The position numbers and the translations under genes were made by a program. DNA of 64,000 nt from Herpetosiphonaceae bacterium (GTDB lineage Bacteria; Chloroflexota; Chloroflexia; Chloroflexales; Herpetosiphonaceae), in NCBI GenBank assembly GCA_013538855.1, contig JABXJS010000133.1:1-64000 (forward strand), read 5' to 3'. Every line of letters begins with the position of its first letter. The first letter of the stretch is position 1. The notes below the pieces were generated by a model that saw only the letters and a list, made by a program, of their open reading frames with translations, ran no database searches and was not told the DNA's origin. Below are positions 16,015 to 23,183 of this stretch, one piece after another.

Positions 16015-17800
16015 GTTCGTCCTCCATCCAGACAAGTGCGGGCAGTGTACTCGCTGGCGGAAGCTTCTGCAAGCCAGGGGCCGCCGCTTGGCGGATGTTC
16101 TGGCGCTGCCAGGCGCGCACTTGGCCCGGCTGCTCGATCTGATAGGCTGGCCCAGCCGCTGTAGGCTGCACCTGTGTGCCGCCAATCAGGCAGGTCTGTT
16201 CGTTGTGCAGCAGCTGCAGCAGGTAGCGTGGCCGCAGCCCCTGCGGCTGGCGCAGGTCGCCACAGAGCCGTGCCAGCCACTGCGCCGCCCAGCCGGACTC
16301 GATCAAGGTCGCTGGCTCCGCCTCAAGCGCGCCTAGCTCGCTGTAGGCCGCGCGCTGCTCCGGCGTTGGTGCTGCGCTTGGCCCTGGTCGGATGTGGCCA
16401 CGCAGTGCGTCGAAGGCCGGTCCACGCTCGCCATCGACGATGATCGCCTCCCAGTAGTGTGCTCGCGGGTAGCAGCGCCCAACGATATGGGGCACGTTGG
16501 CCGCCCGCAGCGCTGCGGCTATGGCAAAATCAGCCGCTGTGCCGGTGGCAACCAGCGCCATACTCACGCCGTGCTCAGCGATGAGCGTGGCTGTGGTGGC
16601 CGCATCAAGCGCACAGCTGTAGGCGTGAATCGTTGGGACGGCGCTAGCCTGTGGCACAGGTTGCAGGATGGCTGCACCGTGGTCGCTGGCCGGTGGTGGG
16701 TGCATAGCCGCGGGCGGTGCTGGTAGGCGCAGGTCGGCGGCGTCGTGCGCAGGCGCAGGCTGATGCAGATCGCGCTGCTGGTCGCTGGCGTTCGCTGGCA
16801 GGATGGCTGGGCCGTGGGTGCTAGCCGGTCGTGGGTGCATAGCCGCGGGCGGTGCTGGTAGGCGCAGGTCGGCGGCGTCGTGCGCAGGCGTGGGCTGATG
16901 TAGATCGCGCTGCTGGTCGGCGGCGTTGGATGGGTGGATGGCTGGGCCGTGGGTGCTGGCTGCAAGCTGGGCTGCGAGCGCCTGCGCCTTGGGCTGGCCA
17001 ACGCTGCTGACTGGAAATGCCTGGCGCACCGGGTTGGCCGCATCAACATGATCTGGATCGACGAGCACAAGCTGCTCGAAAAGCGGGGCGAGCGCACATG
17101 CGGCCACGCTGCCAAGGCTGCCTAGGCCCGCAATGAGCAGGGTGCCGCGTGGCGTCGCTGGCGGCGTGAACTCTGGCGTGCCAAGCGGCGGCGTCTCGCC
17201 CCACGCCTGGAGCGGCAGGTTGGGATGCTCCCAGGCGTAGACGCGCTGACCGTGCTGCCATCCCGCCAGCAGGTCGGGGCGCGCCAGCGGCGTATCGCGC
17301 AGCAAGACGGCGCGGGCGAGTCCGGCGATCAATGGCTGAGCCGTTGCCCAGCGCGTGGCTGACCACGGGCCAGGCGCTTGTTGCAGCAGCCAGCGGCGAG
17401 CAGCAGCGGTGTCATCATCAACAAAAACAACGCGCGCGAGGGCCGCCCGCTCGGCGGTTGGCGGCAGCGCTAGCACCAGCGGCACCGACCAGCGCCGCAG
17501 CGTTGTCCAGTGCTGCGCAAGCGTGGGGCCATCGCCAACCGCCAGCATCAGGCTTGGCGGCTCTGCCTGCGTAAACGCTTGACAATCGAGCGCTAAATGC
17601 TGCCCATGCTGAGCCTGTAAAAGCGCCTGCATCTGCTGCTGTGCGGCAGGCTCACCGTCCCAGCGCCAGCGCCGCACGCCGCTGGCGGCCAAGTAGGCAA
17701 CCAGCCCGGCTGCGGCTGGCAAGCGCCACACAGCAACCTCGGCCTGATCGAGCCATGGGCCTACGATGGGCCGGATGCGCTCGAAGTGCTCTGTGGTCAT
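15998..17800 (-). CDS. E1-like ThiF-family adenylyltransferase with tandem-repeat insertion
   Basis: 600 residues. Residues 1-215 are a poorly conserved N-terminal part. Residues 218-275 hold an intact nucleotide site: GLGSLG (225-230), LVDPDHVDAANPVRQ (the acidic, Asn and Arg positions of E1/MoeB) and GQPK. Residues 282-371 are two 45-residue Pro/Ala/His-rich repeats plus a partial third that interrupt the domain. The fold resumes at about 388 with IHAYSCALD, and a candidate thioester Cys443 lies in GRCYPRAHYWE. It starts ten bases after the E2-like gene, with AGGAGC as RBS. Likely role: activation of a small protein or peptide C-terminus for the E2-like protein. The partner is not identified. 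Confidence 0.8.
   Translation of the reverse strand: MTTEHFERIRPIVGPWLDQAEVAVWRLPAAAGLVAYLAASGVRRWRWDGEPAAQQQMQALLQAQHGQHLALDCQAFTQAEPPSLMLAVGDGPTLAQHWTTLRRWSVPLVLALPPTAERAALARVVFVDDDTAAARRWLLQQAPGPWSATRWATAQPLIAGLARAVLLRDTPLARPDLLAGWQHGQRVYAWEHPNLPLQAWGETPPLGTPEFTPPATPRGTLLIAGLGSLGSVAACALAPLFEQLVLVDPDHVDAANPVRQAFPVSSVGQPKAQALAAQLAASTHGPAIHPSNAADQQRDLHQPTPAHDAADLRLPAPPAAMHPRPASTHGPAILPANASDQQRDLHQPAPAHDAADLRLPAPPAAMHPPPASDHGAAILQPVPQASAVPTIHAYSCALDAATTATLIAEHGVSMALVATGTAADFAIAAALRAANVPHIVGRCYPRAHYWEAIIVDGERGPAFDALRGHIRPGPSAAPTPEQRAAYSELGALEAEPATLIESGWAAQWLARLCGDLRQPQGLRPRYLLQLLHNEQTCLIGGTQVQPTAAGPAYQIEQPGQVRAWQRQNIRQAAAPGLQKLPPASTLPALVWMEDEHEQTD
16688..16957 (-). repeat. Two tandem 135-bp units inside the E1-like gene
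   Basis: Units 16823-16957 and 16688-16822 encode 45-residue repeats that begin STHGPAI and contain DQQRDLHQ, PAHDAADLRLPAPPAAMHP. They differ at only a few positions. A third copy starts at 16687 (SDHGAAIL) and decays at once. The period is a multiple of three, so the reading frame is kept. The near-identity implies recent duplication or ongoing copy-number change. Confidence 0.9.
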
Positions 17801-17810
17801 GGGCTGGCTC

Positions 17811-18479
17811 CTAGTGAGCGCTGCGACCGATAAAGGCGTGCGCTGGCGATTGTCCGGCGGCGATCTTCAGCAGGCTGGTGATGTGGTTGAGCATGCGCTG
17901 GCCAAGCACGCTGTGGATCGGCTGAGCGACCCAGTCGGCGTAGCCAAAGATGCAGGCGCGCCCATTGCTGATCAGGTGATGCGCAGCGCTGGATGTTGGC
18001 AGCCCGAGCGTGCGCAGCCAGCGCGGACTGTAAGCAATGAGCGGCTCCTGATTGGGCCACTGCTGCGGATAGCTCACCGTGAGCGGCACCAGCAGGTAGG
18101 TTTGCTGCGCGATGGTCACTTCGGCAAACCCGGCCTGGCGCAGGTCGGCCTGGCGCTGTTGAAAATGCGTTTCGGGCCGCGCTAGCGCTGGTATCTGCCC
18201 GACCCAAAAAAGGTTGTCGCAGGTGTGTGGTTGCTGGCACAGCAGGCAGCGCAGCGCGGCGCTCAGCGGCACAATCGGCGCGTGGCAGGTGGCGCACTGG
18301 AGTGGTCGGCCAGCGCGCCCGCCAACCAGCAGCCAATGCGGAAAATAGGTCGCCATGCCTTGTAGGTCGGCCTGCCACACATGCGGCTTGGCGGCAACCC
18401 ATGCGGCGGCGCTGGCGGCGGCGGTCGCGTCGATGCGCCACGAATAGTCGCGCTGATTGATCTGCGTGTGTTGTAGCAT
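17811..18479 (-). CDS. E2-like (UBC-fold) protein with N-terminal zinc ribbon
   Basis: 222 residues. Two CxxC pairs (Cys62/65 and 78/81; Cys87 nearby) form a zinc ribbon at about 60-90. Residues 105-210 follow the ubiquitin-conjugating fold: YPQQWPNQEP (137-146; YPxxxPxxxP strand), HHLISNGRACIFGYADW (167-183; HPN-like stretch, G, then candidate catalytic Cys176 and the following Trp) and a C-terminal amphipathic helix MLNHITSLLKIAAG. This is the order seen in E2 enzymes and in bacterial E2-like proteins of PRTRC type. The ATG at 18479 is six bases after AAGGAG. It heads the operon E2-E1-cyclase. The E2 assignment is from motif order, not from a search. Confidence 0.62.
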   Translation of the reverse strand: MLQHTQINQRDYSWRIDATAAASAAAWVAAKPHVWQADLQGMATYFPHWLLVGGRAGRPLQCATCHAPIVPLSAALRCLLCQQPHTCDNLFWVGQIPALARPETHFQQRQADLRQAGFAEVTIAQQTYLLVPLTVSYPQQWPNQEPLIAYSPRWLRTLGLPTSSAAHHLISNGRACIFGYADWVAQPIHSVLGQRMLNHITSLLKIAAGQSPAHAFIGRSAH

Positions 18480-18562
18480 ACGCTGCTCCTTGTGGCGCGG
18501 CCTGCTGGAGCCAAACTTGCTCTGTGAAGAGGTGGAACTGTGCAAGCGAAAGGAGTACTCCG

Positions 18563-18811
18563 ATGCAACAGCCGCATCTTTCATCTGAGCAGGCCGAGCA
18601 AATTATCAACCTGCTGCGTAACAACCCTGGCGTTGAGATGACCCAGTCGATGATCGCCGACGAGACGGGCATCCCGATTGCCGAGCTGGCAGCGTACCTG
18701 GCCGATCTTGGGGATCGCGATATGGTGCTGCATAGCACCACGCCCGACGGCGTCGATGTCTATCGCTTCCCTCCGGCCTATCGCAGCCACTCCAAGATCA
18801 TCGGTGAGTAG
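18563..18811 (+). CDS. Small winged-helix-like protein
   Basis: 82 residues. Residues 8-65 read as a winged helix: SSEQAEQIINLLRNNPG, then MTQSMIADETGIPIAELAAYLADLGDRDMV (HTH with a recognition helix) and a beta wing VLHSTTPDGVDVYRFP. The ATG lies seven bases after AAGGAG at 18551. It is divergent from the E2-like gene with 83 bp between the starts, a typical place for a regulator gene. It could be the repressor of the shared operator described at 20766 and 24826, but nothing proves this. It could instead be a protein-interaction winged helix. Confidence 0.7.
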   Translation: MQQPHLSSEQAEQIINLLRNNPGVEMTQSMIADETGIPIAELAAYLADLGDRDMVLHSTTPDGVDVYRFPPAYRSHSKIIGE

Positions 18812-18858
18812 GCGATCGGAGCCAGCCAACCCCCCAGTATGGCTGGCTCCACCAATGT

Positions 18859-19095
18859 TTAGGCGTATCCGGCCTGGCTTAGGTCGATCGTCTGGCTGGT
18901 GACAGCGCGTGGCGGGCCGCCAATCTCCGGCAGCGTCGTCGGCACGTAGGTTGCGCCGTTGGGCCGATAGAGCTGACCGCTGTGCTGGCAGGCGGCTAGC
19001 CCTGGCGCGAGGTCATCGCGGGGCAGCAGCGGTGCAGGCTGAGCGCAGCATATGCACGTTGGTGTGATCAGCGTAAGCGTCTCGTTCATCATCAT
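18859..19095 (-). CDS. Small Cys-rich protein related to the zinc modules of its neighbour
   Basis: 78 residues, unknown function. It has CICC at 14-17, PxPLLP, Cys36 and then QLYRPNGATYVP. The same order (C-x-C-C, P-x-P-L, about 15 residues, C, Q-x-Y, G) occurs twice in the protein encoded just upstream (modules near residues 151-185 and 195-230). Its ATG overlaps the stop of that gene by four bases (ATGA). The tail is low-complexity and ends SQAGYA; there is no C-terminal Gly-Gly, so it is not an obvious ubiquitin-like modifier. Confidence 0.75.
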   Translation of the reverse strand: MMMNETLTLITPTCICCAQPAPLLPRDDLAPGLAACQHSGQLYRPNGATYVPTTLPEIGGPPRAVTSQTIDLSQAGYA

Positions 19096-19895
19096 TCCTC
19101 CGTATTGACATCAAATAATCCGTACAACGTCCATTTGGCAGTGTTGGCGCTCAGCGCCTTATCGATGGCGGCGAGCGTGGCGCTCGGTGTGGCGCTCGGC
19201 GGCGTTGGCTGCCAGGTGCCGCCGATGTTGACATAGGGCTGCTGCGGATGCGCCGGGCAGATAACATGCTGCTCAAGCTGCACGAGCGGCTGTGGCGGTG
19301 CGCAGCAGGCGCATAGCCCAAGGTCAAGCTGCTGCACAAGCTGGGTCTGCCCATTGCTAGCGATGATATGCTGGCGCTGCGTGTTGGGACAGAGCGGCGC
19401 GTCGGGACCGCGCACCAGCGGCCGCGGACGCTCGCAGCAGCGACAGATGCCGAGCGCCAGCCCGGCCAGATCAAGCAGCTGGCCGCTGTCGTTTGGCAGC
19501 CAGCGTGCGCCGCAGCGGCCGGTGCAGCGCCACAGCGGCCCCGCAGGCGCGAGTGTCCCCTGGCACAGTGGGCAGCGTGTTGGTGTGTCCGGCAGCGGCG
19601 GCGTGGCAGCCAACGTCGGCAGCTGCACCGCTGGTGCGCTCGGGCCGCAGGTTGTATCGCGCAGCCACGCGAGGCTGAAGCGCGGTCCAGGGTGGCGCAC
19701 ATCCCAGCGGCATGCGTGGGCGGCCACGCTGCAGAGCGGCGTCAGCGCTGTGGCTCCAGCGAATACCTGCGCCTGCTTGATGCCTGGCGGCGGTGCGCTC
19801 CAGGTTAGCACCCAGCTCGTGCCGCTGGGCCAAAGCGCGAGGCCGTGGGGCGTTGGTATCGGCATAGAGCCGAGCTGGGCCGCAAAGTAGCTCAT
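19092..19895 (-). CDS. Multi-zinc-site protein of unknown function
   Basis: 267 residues. The N-terminal 90 residues look like a beta domain (SGTSWVLTWSAPPPGIKQAQVF resembles a fibronectin-type strand pattern). Then come a zinc ribbon (Cys108, 111, 124, 128) and two copies of a C-x-C-C module (Cys151/153/154 with 169; Cys195/197/198 with 213), each continuing with P-x-P-L and a CP pair. The C-terminus is Ser/Pro/Thr-rich, then helical. It may bring substrates to the E2-like protein as RING or zinc-ribbon proteins do; this is inferred from its position only. It is the second gene of the operon starting at 20699; the next gene overlaps it. Confidence 0.75.
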   Translation of the reverse strand: MSYFAAQLGSMPIPTPHGLALWPSGTSWVLTWSAPPPGIKQAQVFAGATALTPLCSVAAHACRWDVRHPGPRFSLAWLRDTTCGPSAPAVQLPTLAATPPLPDTPTRCPLCQGTLAPAGPLWRCTGRCGARWLPNDSGQLLDLAGLALGICRCCERPRPLVRGPDAPLCPNTQRQHIIASNGQTQLVQQLDLGLCACCAPPQPLVQLEQHVICPAHPQQPYVNIGGTWQPTPPSATPSATLAAIDKALSANTAKWTLYGLFDVNTEE

Positions 19896-19910
19896 GGTTG
19901 CCGCGCCGCG

Positions 19911-20699
19911 CTATGCCGCCAGCCCGCAGAACGCCAGCGCCTCACTGGGCGTGCGTAGCACGGTGCCGCCGATCATCGCCGTGATGTCCAGCGCAATATT
20001 GTGGTGCTCGCGCTGCACGGAGTAGCTCAGGCTGTCGCTAAGCGCCACAGTGGCGAAGCGGATGGTGGCCTCGCGGTTATCGGGATCGCGATAGTCTGGA
20101 ATGCCGTGGTGCATCAGCTCCCACACGCCGCAGAACAGCTCCTTGATGATGCTCCAGCCGCCGATATTGAGGATGCGAATATCCTCTGGCCGCACGCCGT
20201 AGACCTCCTCGGCCTCCTGGCAAATCGAGGTGAGCACCGGGATGAAGCCAGTGCCATACATATTGTCGTTCAGCCCTGGTGTGCGCACAACGTGGGTGCG
20301 GCCGTTGCGCAGGTTGCGCCACTCGGCGGTGCGGCCAGTGCCAAGATAGCCCTCGATGCCGTTGGCGTCGATCTCGCCAGGCACGCAGTGGCGGCCAAAC
20401 TGGGCGAAGTGCTGCTGCACAAGCTCCGAGCCATCGTCGATGTGCTCGTCGTCCACATAGATCACGTGCACAAACTCGCTGCCGGCGAGGCGGCCATCCT
20501 CGCCGCCATGGGCGCGCCAGAGAAAATCTTCCAGCACGTTGGGCAGATTCTGCGGGCCGCCACCGAGCAGCCGCACCGTGTTGGCGTAGCCGGCGTGCAG
20601 ATGACACGGCTTGAAGCGCGGGTCTGGGCCAGGTAGCGGGCTGATAAACGAGCGCTGCACGCATTGCGCTATGACAACGGTGACTGTTGGCGGAGTCAT
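19911..20699 (-). CDS. Divergent isochorismatase-fold-like protein
   Basis: 262 residues. The order of elements recalls cysteine hydrolases of the isochorismatase/nicotinamidase fold: VTVVIAQCVQRSFI at the start (compare V-I-D-x-Q-x-x-F), EFVHVIYVDDEHID, GRHCVPGEIDANG (compare H-C-V-x-G-T-x-G) and DIRILNIGGWSIIKELF near the position of the catalytic Cys. The catalytic Asp and Cys do not appear to be kept, so it may be non-enzymatic or use other residues. It is the first gene behind the palindromic promoter at 20766 and is followed after 15 bp by the zinc protein. The fold assignment is tentative. Confidence 0.5.
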   Translation of the reverse strand: MTPPTVTVVIAQCVQRSFISPLPGPDPRFKPCHLHAGYANTVRLLGGGPQNLPNVLEDFLWRAHGGEDGRLAGSEFVHVIYVDDEHIDDGSELVQQHFAQFGRHCVPGEIDANGIEGYLGTGRTAEWRNLRNGRTHVVRTPGLNDNMYGTGFIPVLTSICQEAEEVYGVRPEDIRILNIGGWSIIKELFCGVWELMHHGIPDYRDPDNREATIRFATVALSDSLSYSVQREHHNIALDITAMIGGTVLRTPSEALAFCGLAA

Positions 20700-20722
20700 T
20701 GGCGACCTCCTTATTGTCGAAA

Positions 20723-20806
20723 TGACACTATTTGATGGCCATGAAAAAGGTGCTCATATGCATCAGAATTAGTGTCAATAATACACTAATTCAATAATAG
20801 TGTCAA
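20723..20806 (-). promoter_or_regulatory. Promoter with palindromic operator of the isochorismatase-like/zinc operon
   Basis: On the minus strand, TTGACA (20801-20806) and TATTAT (20778-20783) are 17 bp apart. A perfect inverted repeat GAATTAGTGT/ACACTAATTC with a 7-bp spacer (20766-20792) is centred on the -10. A second pair, TGACACTATT (20723-20732) and AATAGTGTCA (20796-20805), lies on both sides. The layout suggests repressor binding over the -10 and possible looping to the second site. The same arrangement is found before the Hsp70-like gene. Confidence 0.85.
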
Positions 20807-20908
20807 GCATGAATCTGCGCCGGTTTGGTGGGCAGGGCTAGCGTTAATCGTTAAGGTGGCGTTAAGCGTGGGGAAAGAAGCTGTGCGCTAAGATGGACGC
20901 AGACAGAT

Positions 20909-20939
20909 ATTGTAAAGCAGCGGCAGACTGCTCTACAAT
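20909..20939 (+). promoter_or_regulatory. Promoter with near-perfect inverted repeat for the second STAND gene
   Basis: ATTGTAAAGCAG (20909-20920) and CTGCTCTACAAT (20928-20939) are reverse complements except for one position, with a 7-bp spacer. The ends double as a promoter: TTGTAA (20910-20915), 18 bp, TACAAT (20934-20939). The ATG of the gene is 32 bp downstream. A dimeric regulator would cover the whole promoter. The sequence differs from the operator of the neighbouring minus-strand operon, so a different regulator is implied. Confidence 0.65.
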
Positions 20940-20970
20940 ACTCATGCTGTGAAACACTGGGGAGGCCACC

Positions 20971-23157
20971 ATGCCGCTGATCAACTTTCCAAGCTACACC
21001 AGCCGTTTTATTGGCCGTGAAGCCGATGCCGCGTCCGTTGCCGCTCTGCTCCAACACAAGCGCCTTGTGACGCTTGTCGGCACCAGTGGCACAGGCAAGA
21101 CCCGCCTGAGCCACCAAATTGCCCAACAGCTCGAAGCGTTTTTTCCCGCTGGCTGTGTTTTCGTCAATCTGGCAGCGATCTACACGGCCGACCTTGTCAT
21201 CCCTGCTATCGCGATTGCGCTCGACATCAAGCTCACCGACAGCACTCCAGCGCTTGACCATGTTCAGGCCGAGCTTGGCGCGCAGCGCTTGCTGCTGGTG
21301 CTCGATAATCTAGAGCAGGTGCTCGATGCTGCGCCTGATCTGCTCAAGCTTTTGCAGCAGTGTCCCGAGCTGCGCATGCTGATCACCAGCCAGGAGCCGC
21401 TGCGCGTCGCCGAGGAGACGGTGGTGCGCATTCCGCCGCTCGCTATTCCGCTCAACGATGCCGACTACAGCGAGGCCGAGCTGCTTCAGTTTGCCTCCGT
21501 GGCGCTCTTTGTCGACCGGCTACGCCAGACGCAGCCCACGTTTCAGATGACGTCGGCTGCTGTGCCGTTTGTGCGCGAGATCTGCCAGCGCCTGCACGGA
21601 CTGCCGCTGGCGATTGAGATTGTGGCCGCCAACAGTCGCCAGATGCCACTACGCGATGTGCTGCTGCTGTTGAAAAACTACCTGCCGCCGCTTGACTCTG
21701 GCACGCCGCTACGGCGCTCGGATATTATTCAGCCAGTGCTCGACTGGTGCTACAAGATCATGCCGCCGGTGCTGCAGCGCGTCTATCCGCAGCTCGGCGT
21801 GTTTCATGGCGGATGGACGCAAGATCTGGCCCAGGCCGTCTGTATGCTGAACCATCCAGGCTGGACGGTGGATACGCTGCATCGTGCGCTGGTGGCGCGC
21901 CATCTTGTGCTCTCCGAGGAGCGTGCCGATGGCACGCTGCGCTACTCGATGGTCGATGCGGTGGTGGAGGATGCCCGGCGCCGCCTTGCCGATGATCCGC
22001 AGCTGGCCCAGTATGCACTGCGCCACGCCCAAACATTCGAGCGCCTGACTGCGCAGGTCCATGAGCAGTGGCGCAGAGGCGATGTCTCGATTGCCAAGCC
22101 CTATGCGCAGCTGGAGGTTGAGCGTGCCAACACGCGCGCTGCGCTCAACTGGAGCATCAACAACCGTCAGCTGCCACTTGCCGCACGCATGGCCGCTGCG
22201 CTCAGCCGCTTCTGGATGAATCGCGGCGATGTGCACGAGGCGCAGGATTGGCTCGAGCTGCTACTAGGCCAGCAGCAGCAGCTCGAGTCAGCCGAGATCG
22301 CTGGCCTACAGTACGGCGCGGGCCTGATCTACTTTCGTCTCGGCCAGCTCGACGACGCGCGTCGCGTGTGGGAGCATAGCCTGAAGTGGTTTGAGGCCCA
22401 GCAGGATACCGAGCTGTGCGCTCAGCTCTGGAATAACTTGGCCACGATTGCCTCGAATCACGGCAAGTTCGAGCAGGCGCGCCGCCTGCTGGAGAAGGCG
22501 CGCGAGTTTAATCGTCAGCAGGGCAAGCGCTACCTAGAAACGCTGAACATCGCCAATATCGCGCTATCCTATGCGCGCGAAAATCGCTACGAGGATGCGA
22601 TCCCGCTCTACCAGGAGGCCCTTGCGCTCTGTGATGTGATCGACGCTGAAGATCTGCGCTGCTCGCTGATGGGCAATCTTGGCTGCTGCTATGTGGAGCT
22701 AGATGACTTTACGACGGCTATTCCGCTGCTTCAGCAAAGCATCGATCTGCACAAGCAGCTCGGCCTCTGGGCACCATTCACGATGACACGCTACCTCGCG
22801 CTGGTGTATATGCGCCTGAACGATCTGCCAACTGCCTATCCACTGGTTGTGGAAACCTTCAAGCAGTACATCGATTCCAAAAATAATGTCGAGATTAGCT
22901 TTGGACTTGAGCTGCTCAGCGAGTGGTTTTTTATCAACAAGCAGTCCGACTATGCCGCTGATCTATGGCTGCACGTTAAGGCGATTCGGGAGTACACCGG
23001 TATTCACACGAAGCTGAACAACGCGCATCTGCGCTATATGGCACACGAGCTTGAGCGGCTGATTGCAGCCAAGCAACGTCAGCAGCCGCTGTTCAATCAG
23101 GATAGTCTTGACACCAAGCTCAGCGAGGCACTGGCAACCTTGCTCATGGCGGCCTAG
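20971..23157 (+). CDS. STAND/AfsR-like NTPase with TPR repeats, second copy
   Basis: 728 residues, paralogous to 12903-15362 over its whole length. P-loop GTSGTGKT (37-44), Walker B LLLVLDNLEQV, LITSQ sensor, then a helical region and TPR repeats from about 380 (AGLQYGAGLIYFRLGQ, LWNNLATIASNHGK, NIANIALSYARENR). It starts with the NTPase domain and has no HTH. RBS GGGAGG is five bases before the ATG. It is divergent from the isochorismatase-like operon, with both promoters in the 271-bp gap, which ties it to the surrounding system. Confidence 0.87.
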   Translation: MPLINFPSYTSRFIGREADAASVAALLQHKRLVTLVGTSGTGKTRLSHQIAQQLEAFFPAGCVFVNLAAIYTADLVIPAIAIALDIKLTDSTPALDHVQAELGAQRLLLVLDNLEQVLDAAPDLLKLLQQCPELRMLITSQEPLRVAEETVVRIPPLAIPLNDADYSEAELLQFASVALFVDRLRQTQPTFQMTSAAVPFVREICQRLHGLPLAIEIVAANSRQMPLRDVLLLLKNYLPPLDSGTPLRRSDIIQPVLDWCYKIMPPVLQRVYPQLGVFHGGWTQDLAQAVCMLNHPGWTVDTLHRALVARHLVLSEERADGTLRYSMVDAVVEDARRRLADDPQLAQYALRHAQTFERLTAQVHEQWRRGDVSIAKPYAQLEVERANTRAALNWSINNRQLPLAARMAAALSRFWMNRGDVHEAQDWLELLLGQQQQLESAEIAGLQYGAGLIYFRLGQLDDARRVWEHSLKWFEAQQDTELCAQLWNNLATIASNHGKFEQARRLLEKAREFNRQQGKRYLETLNIANIALSYARENRYEDAIPLYQEALALCDVIDAEDLRCSLMGNLGCCYVELDDFTTAIPLLQQSIDLHKQLGLWAPFTMTRYLALVYMRLNDLPTAYPLVVETFKQYIDSKNNVEISFGLELLSEWFFINKQSDYAADLWLHVKAIREYTGIHTKLNNAHLRYMAHELERLIAAKQRQQPLFNQDSLDTKLSEALATLLMAA

Positions 23158-23183
23158 TGCGTGCGCTCAGAGGCTGCCGCCGC

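Noticed and set aside
18859-19095. Ubiquitin-like modifier for the E1/E2-like pair
   Set aside because: The 78-residue protein is Cys-rich, has no beta-grasp pattern and no C-terminal Gly-Gly. The 82-residue protein at 18563 is winged-helix-like, not ubiquitin-like.
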